From an uncultured Collinsella sp. (GTDB lineage Bacteria > Actinomycetota > Coriobacteriia > Coriobacteriales > Coriobacteriaceae), in assembly GCA_934650095.1 (NCBI GenBank), contig CAKUFT010000045.1, forward strand, positions 1-7,739: a DNA stretch of 7,739 nt. Direction: 5' to 3'. Under the pieces are notes generated by a model that was given only the letters and a program-made list of their open reading frames with translations, ran no database searches and had not been told where the DNA came from. A program made the position numbers and the translations under genes. Shown piece after piece: positions 1-5,957 of this stretch. The stretch's first letter is position 1; each line of letters opens with the position of its first letter.

Positions 1-881
1 GTGGCGTCTTCTTTCATCTTGCGGTAGCGCTGCATCATGTCGGTCTGCAGCTGCTGGGCCGAAGGCGGCGTCCAGATGATGGCGTTGGCGCCGGCCGCGA
101 TGGTCTCGCGGATGCTCTCGGGCGTCTTGCCGCCCGGTGCGATGAGCGGCAGGTTGGGATAGTGCTCGCGCAGCTCTCGCAGGACCTGAGGCGTGTTCTT
201 ACCGGCGGCGATGTTGAGGATCTTGGCTCCGGCGCGAACCTTGGCATGTGCATCGTCGTCGCAGCGCACGACCGTGGCGATGACAGGGATGTCCGCCATG
301 TTGGTGATGTGCTCGACCATCTCGGCAGTGGCGGGGGAGTTGACGACGCAGCCCGCCGCGCCCTGCATCTCGGAGACGGCCGCCATCTGCACGGAGCGCT
401 TGCCGGTCGTGGTGCCGCCGCCCACGCCCACGAAGACCGGGCACTCGGCGACGGTCAGCAGCGCCTGCGTAATGGCAGGCTGCGGCGTGAAGGGGTAAAC
501 GGCAAAGACGGCATCGGCATTGGAGTTGCGGATGACCGCGACGTCGGTGGTGTAGATGAGCGACTTGATGCGGCGGCCGAAGAGCGTGAAGCCGCTGGCC
601 TCCTCGATCTCGTCGGGCATGCGAAGGGCTGCTTTGCGCAGACGCCCATCGATGGGAAGCGGCTCCATGGGGAGCAGCCCGTTGGGGGTGACGGCTACCT
701 GTGGCTCGGTGAATTCGTCGGCGAGCTCGACCTCGGAGAAGTCGACCGAGGCGACGATGTCTTCGTGAACTTCGGCGGGCACATCGATGGGGGCTTGGTC
801 GTTTGCCGCGGCGGGCGTGTCGAAGGAGCTGGTGCCGACGAAGGCGTCGACGCGCTCGTTGAGGTCGTTGAGGTTATCCAT
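1..881 (-). CDS. TIM-barrel family protein usually annotated as 'hydrolase' (3' end cut by window edge)
   Basis: An uninterrupted minus-strand frame runs from ATG at 881 to the left edge, giving 293 complete codons and no stop, so the C-terminus is missing. Residues 1 to about 85 form an acidic, low-complexity extension. From about residue 95 the protein looks like a TIM barrel with alternating strands: SLIYTTDVAVI (107-117), ADAVFAVYPFTPQPAI (122-137), CPVFVGVGGG (147-156), IPVIATVV (198-205), AKILNIAAG (219-227). LPLIAPGGKTPESI followed by AAGANAIIWTPPS (244-274) resembles the phosphate-binding end of ThiE- or TrpC-like barrels. I recognise the family from memory as one labelled 'hydrolase' in gut Firmicutes and coriobacteria; its reaction is not known to me. 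The start is fixed by an in-frame TAG five codons upstream. No Shine-Dalgarno precedes it, and a TAGAAT box lies only 9 nt upstream, so translation may be leaderless. The frame is confident; the function is not. Confidence 0.8.
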   Translation of the reverse strand, partial: MDNLNDLNERVDAFVGTSSFDTPAAANDQAPIDVPAEVHEDIVASVDFSEVELADEFTEPQVAVTPNGLLPMEPLPIDGRLRKAALRMPDEIEEASGFTLFGRRIKSLIYTTDVAVIRNSNADAVFAVYPFTPQPAITQALLTVAECPVFVGVGGGTTTGKRSVQMAAVSEMQGAAGCVVNSPATAEMVEHITNMADIPVIATVVRCDDDAHAKVRAGAKILNIAAGKNTPQVLRELREHYPNLPLIAPGGKTPESIRETIAAGANAIIWTPPSAQQLQTDMMQRYRKMKEDA

Positions 882-890
882 GGAGGCTCG

Positions 891-896
891 ATTCTA
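891..896 (-). promoter_or_regulatory. candidate -10 box (TAGAAT) for the TIM-barrel gene
   Basis: Read on the minus strand, TAGAAT matches TATAAT at five of six positions and ends 9 nt before the ATG at 881. Transcription starting about 7 nt downstream would begin almost at the start codon. I see no good -35 hexamer. The interrupted palindrome CCGGC-7nt-GCCGG (908-924) sits where the -35 region would be and could be an operator, but its arms are only 5 bp. Confidence 0.4.
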
Positions 897-1030
897 TGTG
901 ATGGTTGCCGGCACATGCAGCCGGAGTTGCGAATGCTAAATCGTTTGACGAGTTGATTTTTCCCCGCTGCGCCCACCGTTAGACTGAAGGGCTGGCGAAC
1001 GTGAAGGAGCTGTGGTGGCGGGCGTCGAGG

Positions 1031-1039
1031 TGCTATCTT
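1031..1039 (+). promoter_or_regulatory. candidate extended -10 (TGC-TATCTT) for the small membrane protein gene
   Basis: TGCTATCTT has the TGn extension and a four-of-six TATAAT match. It lies about 30 nt upstream of the ATG at 1072, leaving room for a short leader with the strong Shine-Dalgarno GAGAGGTGA at about 1057-1065. No clear -35 is visible. Confidence 0.35.
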
Positions 1040-1071
1040 GAATGTCCCGTTTAAAAGAGAGGTGACGCGGT

Positions 1072-1242
1072 ATGGAATTGACAGCAATGTTGGGCTCGGT
1101 TGGCCTGTGTGTGGGCGCAATCGTGGCCGCCGCGGTCATCTACTTTGTGGTCACGGCCATTAAGGGCAAAAGGGCCGAGCGCAAGGAGCGCGAAGCGCTT
1201 AAGCGGCACCGTGACCAGCAGGACAAGCGCGCACGGAGATAG
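1072..1242 (+). CDS. small single-pass membrane protein, 56 aa
   Basis: An ATG at 1072 opens a 56-codon frame ending at TAG 1240-1242, with a Shine-Dalgarno (GAGAGGTGA) 6-7 nt before it. The protein starts MELTAMLGSV. Residues about 7-30 are one hydrophobic helix (VGLCVGAIVAAAVIYFVVTA). Residues 31-56 are highly charged and mostly basic (KGKRAERKERE, then KRHRDQQDKRARR). The positive-inside rule predicts an outside N-terminus and a cytoplasmic basic tail. There is no signal-peptidase site or lipobox. It converges on the methyltransferase gene with a 24-nt gap and diverges from the TIM-barrel gene across a 190-nt spacer. I do not recognise the family. The strong ribosome site and clean helix-plus-tail architecture support a real gene. 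Its function is unknown; it could anchor or organise a membrane complex, but nothing here shows that. Confidence 0.7.
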   Translation: MELTAMLGSVGLCVGAIVAAAVIYFVVTAIKGKRAERKEREALKRHRDQQDKRARR

Positions 1243-1266
1243 TTTGTTGAGTTTTTGGTCCGTGCG

Positions 1267-2370
1267 CTAGCTGCGTTTTCGGATCAGGGCGACGTAGAAG
1301 CCCTCAAAGTCGCGGCTGGGCGGAATGGTGAGCGTGCCGGGCAGGTCGTTGGCGATGGCCGAGACGCGGCCGGCAGCGATGGCCTCGGTGAGGGCGTTGC
1401 ACTCGACGCGCGGCTCCTCGCCTGCTTCCTGGGCGCGGCGCGCTTCGCTTTCGCTCGGCGTGCCGTCGAGGGGGATGAGCTCGCAGTCCATGTGCTTGTC
1501 GAGGGCCTCTTGCAGGGCGTCCTCGTTTTCCTGCGGCAAGATCGAACAAGTGGAATAGACCAGCGTGCCGCCCGGTTTGAGGGCACCCATGGCGCGATCA
1601 AGAAGCGCGCGCTGCGAACGGGCACACTTGCCAAGCAGCTGCTCAGTCAGCCCGCGCAAGCTTTTCTCGTTGCCGCTGATGACGGTGCCCGTGCCGGTGC
1701 AGGGGGCGTCGAGCAGGATGCGGTCAAAGCGGAAGAACTCGTCGAGCTCGCGTGCGTCGATGCGCATGACGGGCACGTTTTTGACGCCTTGACGGTGGAG
1801 ATTGGACTCGAGCTTCTCGGCGCGAGGGATGCTCATCTCGCAGGCGGTGAGGTGTGCCTGGCCCTGCGTGAGGGCGGCGATTTGCGTCGTCTTGCCGCCA
1901 GGGGCCGCGCACATGTCCAGGATGTCCTCGCCAGCCCGGGCGCCCAGGACCAACGGGGGCATCATAGACGACAGACTCTGCAGGTAGATTTTGCCGTCGC
2001 GGTAGATGTCGAGGTCCCACAGGTCGGAAACCTGGGCCTCGGGCAGGATGAAGGCATCCGGATACCATGCGACGGGGCAGTGGGCGATACCGGCCTCGTC
2101 GAGTGCGGCGGCGATGTCCCCGGCGGTCGCCTTGAGCGTGTTAGTGCGCAGGGTGACCGGGCGTTCGCTCGCGGCGCCGAAGCCCTCGATCATAAGCTCG
2201 GCATCAGCCGCGGCATAGGCGCCGGCGACCGTGTCGACCATAAAGCGCGGCAGGTCGGCGGCGCAAGGAAGGGTGGCAAGCTGGTCGGAAAGCTCGGTAG
2301 CAGTAAACTGCCTGAGCCTGAGCTCGGCCTTGACCTGCTTTTTCTGCTTACGACGACGCGGCTTGGACAT
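1267..2370 (-). CDS. RsmB/NOL1/NOP2/Sun-family RNA cytosine-C5 methyltransferase
   Basis: This 367-residue enzyme is a SAM-dependent m5C methyltransferase acting on rRNA or tRNA in the cytoplasm. Motifs appear in family order: a basic N-terminus (residues 2-20, KPRRRKQKK), RTNTLK (75-80), the SAM-binding loop LDMCAAPGGKT (151-161), motif IV DAPCTGTG (221-228) with the product-release Cys224, and motif VI STCS with the catalytic nucleophile Cys275, followed by PQENED. The C-terminus closes with the family-like FEGFYVALIRK (355-365). It lacks the N-terminal NusB-like domain of E. coli RsmB and the C-terminal extension of RsmF, so the target base cannot be assigned. The start at 2370 is supported by GGAAGGAAAG 7 nt upstream and by the strongly basic N-terminus. 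It lies 37 nt downstream of the MetRS-like gene on the same strand, so the two are probably co-transcribed. Confidence 0.9.
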   Translation of the reverse strand: MSKPRRRKQKKQVKAELRLRQFTATELSDQLATLPCAADLPRFMVDTVAGAYAAADAELMIEGFGAASERPVTLRTNTLKATAGDIAAALDEAGIAHCPVAWYPDAFILPEAQVSDLWDLDIYRDGKIYLQSLSSMMPPLVLGARAGEDILDMCAAPGGKTTQIAALTQGQAHLTACEMSIPRAEKLESNLHRQGVKNVPVMRIDARELDEFFRFDRILLDAPCTGTGTVISGNEKSLRGLTEQLLGKCARSQRALLDRAMGALKPGGTLVYSTCSILPQENEDALQEALDKHMDCELIPLDGTPSESEARRAQEAGEEPRVECNALTEAIAAGRVSAIANDLPGTLTIPPSRDFEGFYVALIRKRS

Positions 2371-2407
2371 CCGTCTTTCCTTCCCATTCCATTACATGTC
2401 GAGTGCT

Positions 2408-4558
2408 TTAGTACTGGCTCTCGTGCTTGCTGAAGAAGTCGAAGCGCGGGGGCAGCGGCTTCACACGGTGCTCGCCGGGCTTCTCGCCCAGGCTCTCCAC
2501 GAACTCGTCCGTGGAAGTAAAGATGTTGTCCCAGCTAAAGAACGCGACCGGGTCGACGTCGAAGTACTCGCAGATGAGCTCACAGCCGGCCGGCACGATG
2601 CCGTGCATCAGGACGGTCGCCACGCGCAGCTCGGTAAAGGCGTCGACGAGGGCCTGCGTCATCGCGGTGTTGGCCGCCTCGCCCTCGAGCTTGTTGGCGG
2701 CCTTGGAGGCGTCGCTCCAGCGCTTGTTGGCGGCGCGCAGGTAGTCATCGCACACGGCGAGCGCGCGGTGCGTCTCGAACTTGTACATGGCCTGCTCAAA
2801 GGCAAGGGCAGCCTGCTGGGCGGCCTCGACCACGCTAGAGGAGGCGGCGCCGGCGGGGATGCAACCGTTGCGGTAGGGGCTCTCGTCGCCCTCCTTGACG
2901 GCAACGCCGTAGAAGCAGCTGCGGGCCAGGCGGTTGAACACGCCAGTCAAAAGGGCGCTCTCCTTGAGGGCCGGGTCGATGACGCGCTTGTCGTCGCAGG
3001 CGCGCACCTCGTTGCCGTCCTTGTCCTTGCCGGTTACGCGCGTGTCGTATGCCTTGGGGCTAAAGCTCACCGGCTTTTCGGACAGGCCGAGCGACAGCCA
3101 GTGCGCGCGCATCTGCTCGCAGGTGTAGTGGTTGAGCAGGTCGTCGGCCGGCGGGGGAGGCGTCTGCGAGGACGAGCTGGCCTTTTTGCCCATGTAGAGC
3201 AGGTGGTAACAGGCACTGACAGTGCTCTGCGTAAGGTCCCAACCCAGGGCCTCCCACATGGCGGTCTGCGCGATGCAGTAGAAGTAGATGTTGTCCTGGC
3301 CGATGAACTGGTAGATCTGCGCGTCGTCCGAGCACCACCAGTCGCGCCAGTCGAGCGAGCTGTGCTGATAGGCGGGCGCGGGCACCTGCGTGGAATCGGC
3401 GGCGGGCTCGCCCATGAGGGCGGCATCCTGGGCGGCGACGCCCTCGGTCACGCCGGCGGCCTTGGCGTCGCGCGCGAGCACGGTGCGGGTGTAGCTGATG
3501 GGCGCCCACAGGCTCTCGGGCCAGCACCAGCAGGTGACGTCGGAAACGCCGTCGACCTGGGGCACCGGGACGCCCCAGTCGATGTTGCCGGTGATGCGGA
3601 AGGGCACGAGCGCCTTGCCGCTGCGGAAGCGCACGCCGCCGTTGGCGAGCACCGCGTGGGCGTCGTCGCGCTCCTTCCAGCTGGGGAAGGTGACGGTAAA
3701 GCTGCTCTTGTTGCCCTCGGGCTCCAGCACGGTGTGCTCGGGGAGCTGGTCCTCGACGGCGTCGAAGGCCTCGCGGAACTTGTTCTGAATGTAGAGCTGA
3801 GCCGGCAGCAGCCACTCCTCCATGGTCTTGGAGACCACGGAGCGAACCTGCGGGTTCTGGGCGAGCTTGGCGGTGTAGGTCTTCATAAAGTCGAGGTAGG
3901 CGGGCAGGTCGAAGTAGAGGTTGTCGACCGGGCGCAGCTCGGGCACCTCGCCGGTGAGCTGGCTCTTGGGCGCGATGAGCTCCTCGGGCTCAAACTGATG
4001 GCCCAGGTCGCACTCGTCGGCATAGGCCTTCTCGGACTTGCAACCCTGGATGGGGCAGCGGCCGATGACCTGGCGGCCGTTGAGGAACGTGCCGGCCTTG
4101 GCATCGTAGAACTGCAGCGTGGAGCGCTTGGAGATGGTGCCCTGCTCGTGCAGGCGTTCGATAATCTCGGCGGTCACCTCGTTGTGGATCTGGACGGCCG
4201 GCTCAAGGCCCGAGCCGCCGTAGATGTCACAGCTGATGTTGTAGTTGTTGAGGGTCGCGGCCTGGCGGGAGTGATTGGACTCGACGTACTCGCTAATGGA
4301 CTTGTCGTAGCCCTCGTTCTCCTTGAGCTTGCGGTAGCTCTCCATGATGGGCGAGCCGTAGCAGTCGGTGCCCGAGGTGAAGATCACGTTCTCGCGGCCC
4401 AGGCGATCGCGCAGGAAGCGGGCGAAGAAGTCGGCGGGGACAAAGACGCCACCAACGTGGCCAAAGTGCAGGCCCTTGTTGCCATAGGGCTCGCCAGCGG
4501 TGACGATGGCGCGGCGCGGCCAGCTGGGGCGGTCGTTCATGGAGTATTTGGATGCCAT
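2408..4558 (-). CDS. MetRS-like class I tRNA ligase family protein, divergent
   Basis: A 716-residue class I aminoacyl-tRNA synthetase-like protein closest to methionyl-tRNA synthetase, which charges tRNA with methionine using ATP. Visible landmarks: HIGH-type HFGH (31-34); TSGTDCYGSPI (61-71), aligning with the MetRS GTDEHG region; a probable zinc site C168-x4-C173-x9-C183-x3-H187 in the connective peptide; GNIDWGVPVP (324-333); GQDNIYFY (420-427), like GKDNIPFH in MetRS; then an all-helical C-terminal domain (about 535-690). Departures: the KMSKS loop reads KKASSSS (458-464), the presumed anticodon helix AANKRWSDASKA lacks the usual Pro-Trp, and about 65 extra residues precede GNIDWG. There is no C-terminal EMAP-II-like tRNA-binding domain. 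The start at 4558 follows AAGGAG; an in-frame ATG at 4651 lies upstream of the likely promoter and lacks a ribosome site. It is probably the first gene of an operon with the methyltransferase. It may be a MetRS paralogue and not the housekeeping enzyme. Confidence 0.82.
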   Translation of the reverse strand: MASKYSMNDRPSWPRRAIVTAGEPYGNKGLHFGHVGGVFVPADFFARFLRDRLGRENVIFTSGTDCYGSPIMESYRKLKENEGYDKSISEYVESNHSRQAATLNNYNISCDIYGGSGLEPAVQIHNEVTAEIIERLHEQGTISKRSTLQFYDAKAGTFLNGRQVIGRCPIQGCKSEKAYADECDLGHQFEPEELIAPKSQLTGEVPELRPVDNLYFDLPAYLDFMKTYTAKLAQNPQVRSVVSKTMEEWLLPAQLYIQNKFREAFDAVEDQLPEHTVLEPEGNKSSFTVTFPSWKERDDAHAVLANGGVRFRSGKALVPFRITGNIDWGVPVPQVDGVSDVTCWCWPESLWAPISYTRTVLARDAKAAGVTEGVAAQDAALMGEPAADSTQVPAPAYQHSSLDWRDWWCSDDAQIYQFIGQDNIYFYCIAQTAMWEALGWDLTQSTVSACYHLLYMGKKASSSSQTPPPPADDLLNHYTCEQMRAHWLSLGLSEKPVSFSPKAYDTRVTGKDKDGNEVRACDDKRVIDPALKESALLTGVFNRLARSCFYGVAVKEGDESPYRNGCIPAGAASSSVVEAAQQAALAFEQAMYKFETHRALAVCDDYLRAANKRWSDASKAANKLEGEAANTAMTQALVDAFTELRVATVLMHGIVPAGCELICEYFDVDPVAFFSWDNIFTSTDEFVESLGEKPGEHRVKPLPPRFDFFSKHESQY

Positions 4559-4639
4559 GGGACTCCTTCGCATATGGTGAGAGCGCGGCCGGGCGCGAGG
4601 CTCGGCGGCGCAGTGGTCAATTCGTGCATATCGTTCGAC

Positions 4640-4648
4640 ATTATCGCA
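4640..4648 (-). promoter_or_regulatory. candidate extended -10 (TGC-GATAAT) for the MetRS-like/methyltransferase operon
   Basis: On the minus strand TGCGATAAT carries the TG extension and a five-of-six TATAAT match. It implies transcription from about position 4633 and a leader of about 75 nt before the ATG at 4558. No convincing -35 is seen. The leader shows no T-box features such as a GGTACCGCG-type antiterminator. Confidence 0.4.
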
Positions 4649-4676
4649 CATGCGGGCGGGTGCGTGGCAGGGGCGC

Positions 4677-4682
4677 TATTCT
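4677..4682 (+). promoter_or_regulatory. candidate -10 (TATTCT) for the DUF3267-type gene
   Basis: TATTCT (TAnnnT form, four of six to TATAAT) ends 8 nt before the ATG at 4691, so transcription would start at or next to the start codon. AGGA at 4683-4686 is too near the ATG for a standard ribosome site. It faces the divergent promoter of the MetRS-like gene in a 132-nt spacer. Confidence 0.35.
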
Positions 4683-4690
4683 AGGATGCT

Positions 4691-5260
4691 ATGAATGAGA
4701 TTTCCAACATACATGCGTTTGAGGACGAGGATTTTCTGCACGCCTGCTTCGTGTGGGGGATGGCAGTGCTTGGCGCATTTGCCATGTGCCTGGTGCCGGT
4801 GTTTATGCTGCTGGGCGGGCCCGCGGACCTGGATGCGGCCGACGCGGGCGGCTGGATGGCCGTCTTGGGCTGGATAGTCGGCTTGGGTGCGGTTTCGGCG
4901 GCGTCATTTGCCGTGCACGAGCTGGTGCACGCGGTGTTTTTTAAGCTGCTGGCGCCTGCCGGTGCGCACGTGACTTTTGGGGCGAATCGCGAGACTGCGA
5001 TGATCTATGCCTGCGCCGAGGGCGTTGTGTATTCGCGTCGGCGTTACATGGCCATTTGCCTGGCGCCCACGGTCTTTTTGACGGCAGCGTTTGCCCTGGG
5101 GTTTGCGTTTTCGGGCTATCCGCTGCTGTGCTACCTGGCGGCTGGTCTGCACTTGTCGGGCTGTGTGGGCGATTGGTATTACGTGCGGACCATCCTGCGC
5201 GACCGCCGCATTGTCGCCTGCGAGGACACATCCTTTGGCGTGCGCTTTTTTGGGAAGTAG
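4691..5260 (+). CDS. DUF3267-type putative membrane zinc metalloprotease
   Basis: A 189-residue integral membrane protein with hydrophobic stretches at about residues 18-42, 55-76, 120-141 and 144-160. The zinc-protease signature HELVH (76-80, HExxH) sits at the end of the second stretch. Near the C-terminus HLSGCVGDWYYV (154-165) places Asp161 in a membrane context, resembling the third zinc ligand of S2P/M50-type proteases. This layout of HExxH, two later helices, then GD near the end and a GVRFF-like tail matches my memory of the DUF3267 'putative zincin peptidase' family. The active site would lie within or at the membrane; the substrate is unknown. The N-terminus (NEISNIHAFEDEDF) is acidic and presumably cytoplasmic. 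The ATG at 4691 is the first in frame, with only a weak, too-close AGGA before it. queH starts 57 nt downstream on the same strand, so co-transcription is possible, though no functional link to queuosine is evident. Confidence 0.78.
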   Translation: MNEISNIHAFEDEDFLHACFVWGMAVLGAFAMCLVPVFMLLGGPADLDAADAGGWMAVLGWIVGLGAVSAASFAVHELVHAVFFKLLAPAGAHVTFGANRETAMIYACAEGVVYSRRRYMAICLAPTVFLTAAFALGFAFSGYPLLCYLAAGLHLSGCVGDWYYVRTILRDRRIVACEDTSFGVRFFGK

Positions 5261-5265
5261 ACGCG

Positions 5266-5298
5266 ATGATTTTTCTGGGACGGGGATTAAAAAATCAT
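5266..5298 (+). repeat. inverted repeat/stem-loop just upstream of the queH ribosome site
   Basis: ATGATTTTT (5266-5274) and AAAAATCAT (5290-5298) are perfect 9-nt inverted arms around a 15-nt G-rich loop containing GGGACGGGG. The hairpin lies between the DUF3267-type stop and the queH Shine-Dalgarno (5302-5311). The AT-only-style arms and the GGGAC core look like the repeated extragenic palindromes I associate with coriobacterial genomes. It could instead be a weak terminator or a translation-control hairpin. Confidence 0.55.
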
Positions 5299-5317
5299 TG
5301 TGGGAGAGGAGATGTCG

Positions 5318-5893
5318 ATGAAGCCGTTGCTGCTGCATGCTTGCTGTGCGCCGTGCTCGCTTGAGCCGGTTCGCTTGCTGCGCGAGGAGGGGTTTGAGCC
5401 CACGATTTGCTGGACCAACCCCAATATTCAGCCACGCGATGAATGGCAACGCCGCTTGGACGAGCTGCGCCGTTGGTGTGCCGACGGTGGCATCGAGCTC
5501 ATCGAGGCGGGGGAGGACCGCGAGCGTTGGGAGGTCGGTGTGGCCCCGCTGGGAGCCGATCGCCCTCGTCGCTGTCGCACGTGCTATGCCCTTCGTCTGG
5601 CCGAGACGTGCCGAGTTGCCGAGGAGCGTGGATTTGAGTGCGTGGGCACGACGCTCGCCGTCTCGCCGTATCAGCTGTTCGACACCTGCAATGACGTGCT
5701 TGAGCGCTTAGCGGAGGCGCGTGGACTTACGCCGGTGATTCGCGATTTTCGCCCGTACTATCCCGAGGCCACGCGCCGTTCGCGCGAGTTGGGCATGTAT
5801 CGACAGAACTACTGCGGCTGTCGCTTCTCTGCTGTTGAGGCGGCCATGGACCGAGCCCGCATCCGCGACGAGCGCAAAGCCGCCAAAAATTAG
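5318..5893 (+). CDS. queH: epoxyqueuosine reductase QueH
   Basis: A 191-residue protein of the QueH (former DUF208) family, the non-B12 alternative to QueG that reduces epoxyqueuosine to queuosine at position 34 of GUN-anticodon tRNAs. The N-terminus MKPLLLHACCAPCS carries the hallmark Cys9-Cys10 and Cys13. RCRTCY supplies Cys86 and Cys89, and YCGCRFS near the end supplies Cys166 and Cys168. Together these are the cysteines expected to hold the iron-sulfur cluster and metal centre. WTNPNIQPRDEWQRRLDEL (32-50) is also family-typical. Length is close to the usual 180-220. I place the start at ATG 5318, with AGGAG at 5307-5311 six nt before it and the family's usual MK-x-LLH-x-CCAPC opening. GTG 5300 and ATG 5312 are in frame but precede or overlap that ribosome site. 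queA follows 64 nt downstream, so the last two queuosine steps sit side by side. Confidence 0.93.
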   Translation: MKPLLLHACCAPCSLEPVRLLREEGFEPTICWTNPNIQPRDEWQRRLDELRRWCADGGIELIEAGEDRERWEVGVAPLGADRPRRCRTCYALRLAETCRVAEERGFECVGTTLAVSPYQLFDTCNDVLERLAEARGLTPVIRDFRPYYPEATRRSRELGMYRQNYCGCRFSAVEAAMDRARIRDERKAAKN

Positions 5894-5912
5894 CTCACTT
5901 GGGCCGACAGCC

Positions 5913-5921
5913 TGCTAGGAT
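5913..5921 (+). promoter_or_regulatory. candidate extended -10 (TGC-TAGGAT) upstream of queA
   Basis: TGCTAGGAT in the 64-nt queH-queA gap has the TG extension and a four-of-six TATAAT match. It would give a leader of about 30 nt containing the queA ribosome site. No -35 match is visible, so read-through from queH is an equally good explanation. Confidence 0.3.
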
Positions 5922-5957
5922 GTAGGGCGGACTTTAGCTATATAAGGAGAATCTGAC

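Noticed and set aside
162..956. A 264-codon plus-strand frame at the left edge.
   Set aside because: The minus strand reads as a coherent TIM barrel through the same bases. The plus frame is Gly/Asp/Val repetitive shadow sequence.
1255..2433. A 392-codon plus-strand frame opposite the methyltransferase.
   Set aside because: The methyltransferase motifs on the minus strand are decisive; this frame shows no motif and no ribosome site.
4559..4651. A longer form of the MetRS-like protein starting at ATG 4651.
   Set aside because: The extra 31 residues are Arg/His-rich and unlike the family, no ribosome site precedes them, and the candidate -10 box at 4640-4648 would place the transcript start inside them. 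AAGGAG precedes ATG 4558.
2231..4684. An 817-codon open frame on the plus strand opposite the MetRS-like gene.
   Set aside because: It is a shadow of the minus-strand gene in GC-rich DNA: Val/Ala/Leu/Gly-rich with no recognisable motif, while the minus strand encodes clear synthetase motifs.
5261..5317. A preQ1 riboswitch before queH.
   Set aside because: The expected preQ1-I pattern (C-rich loop with A-rich tail forming an H-type pseudoknot) is not visible; only a simple inverted repeat is present.
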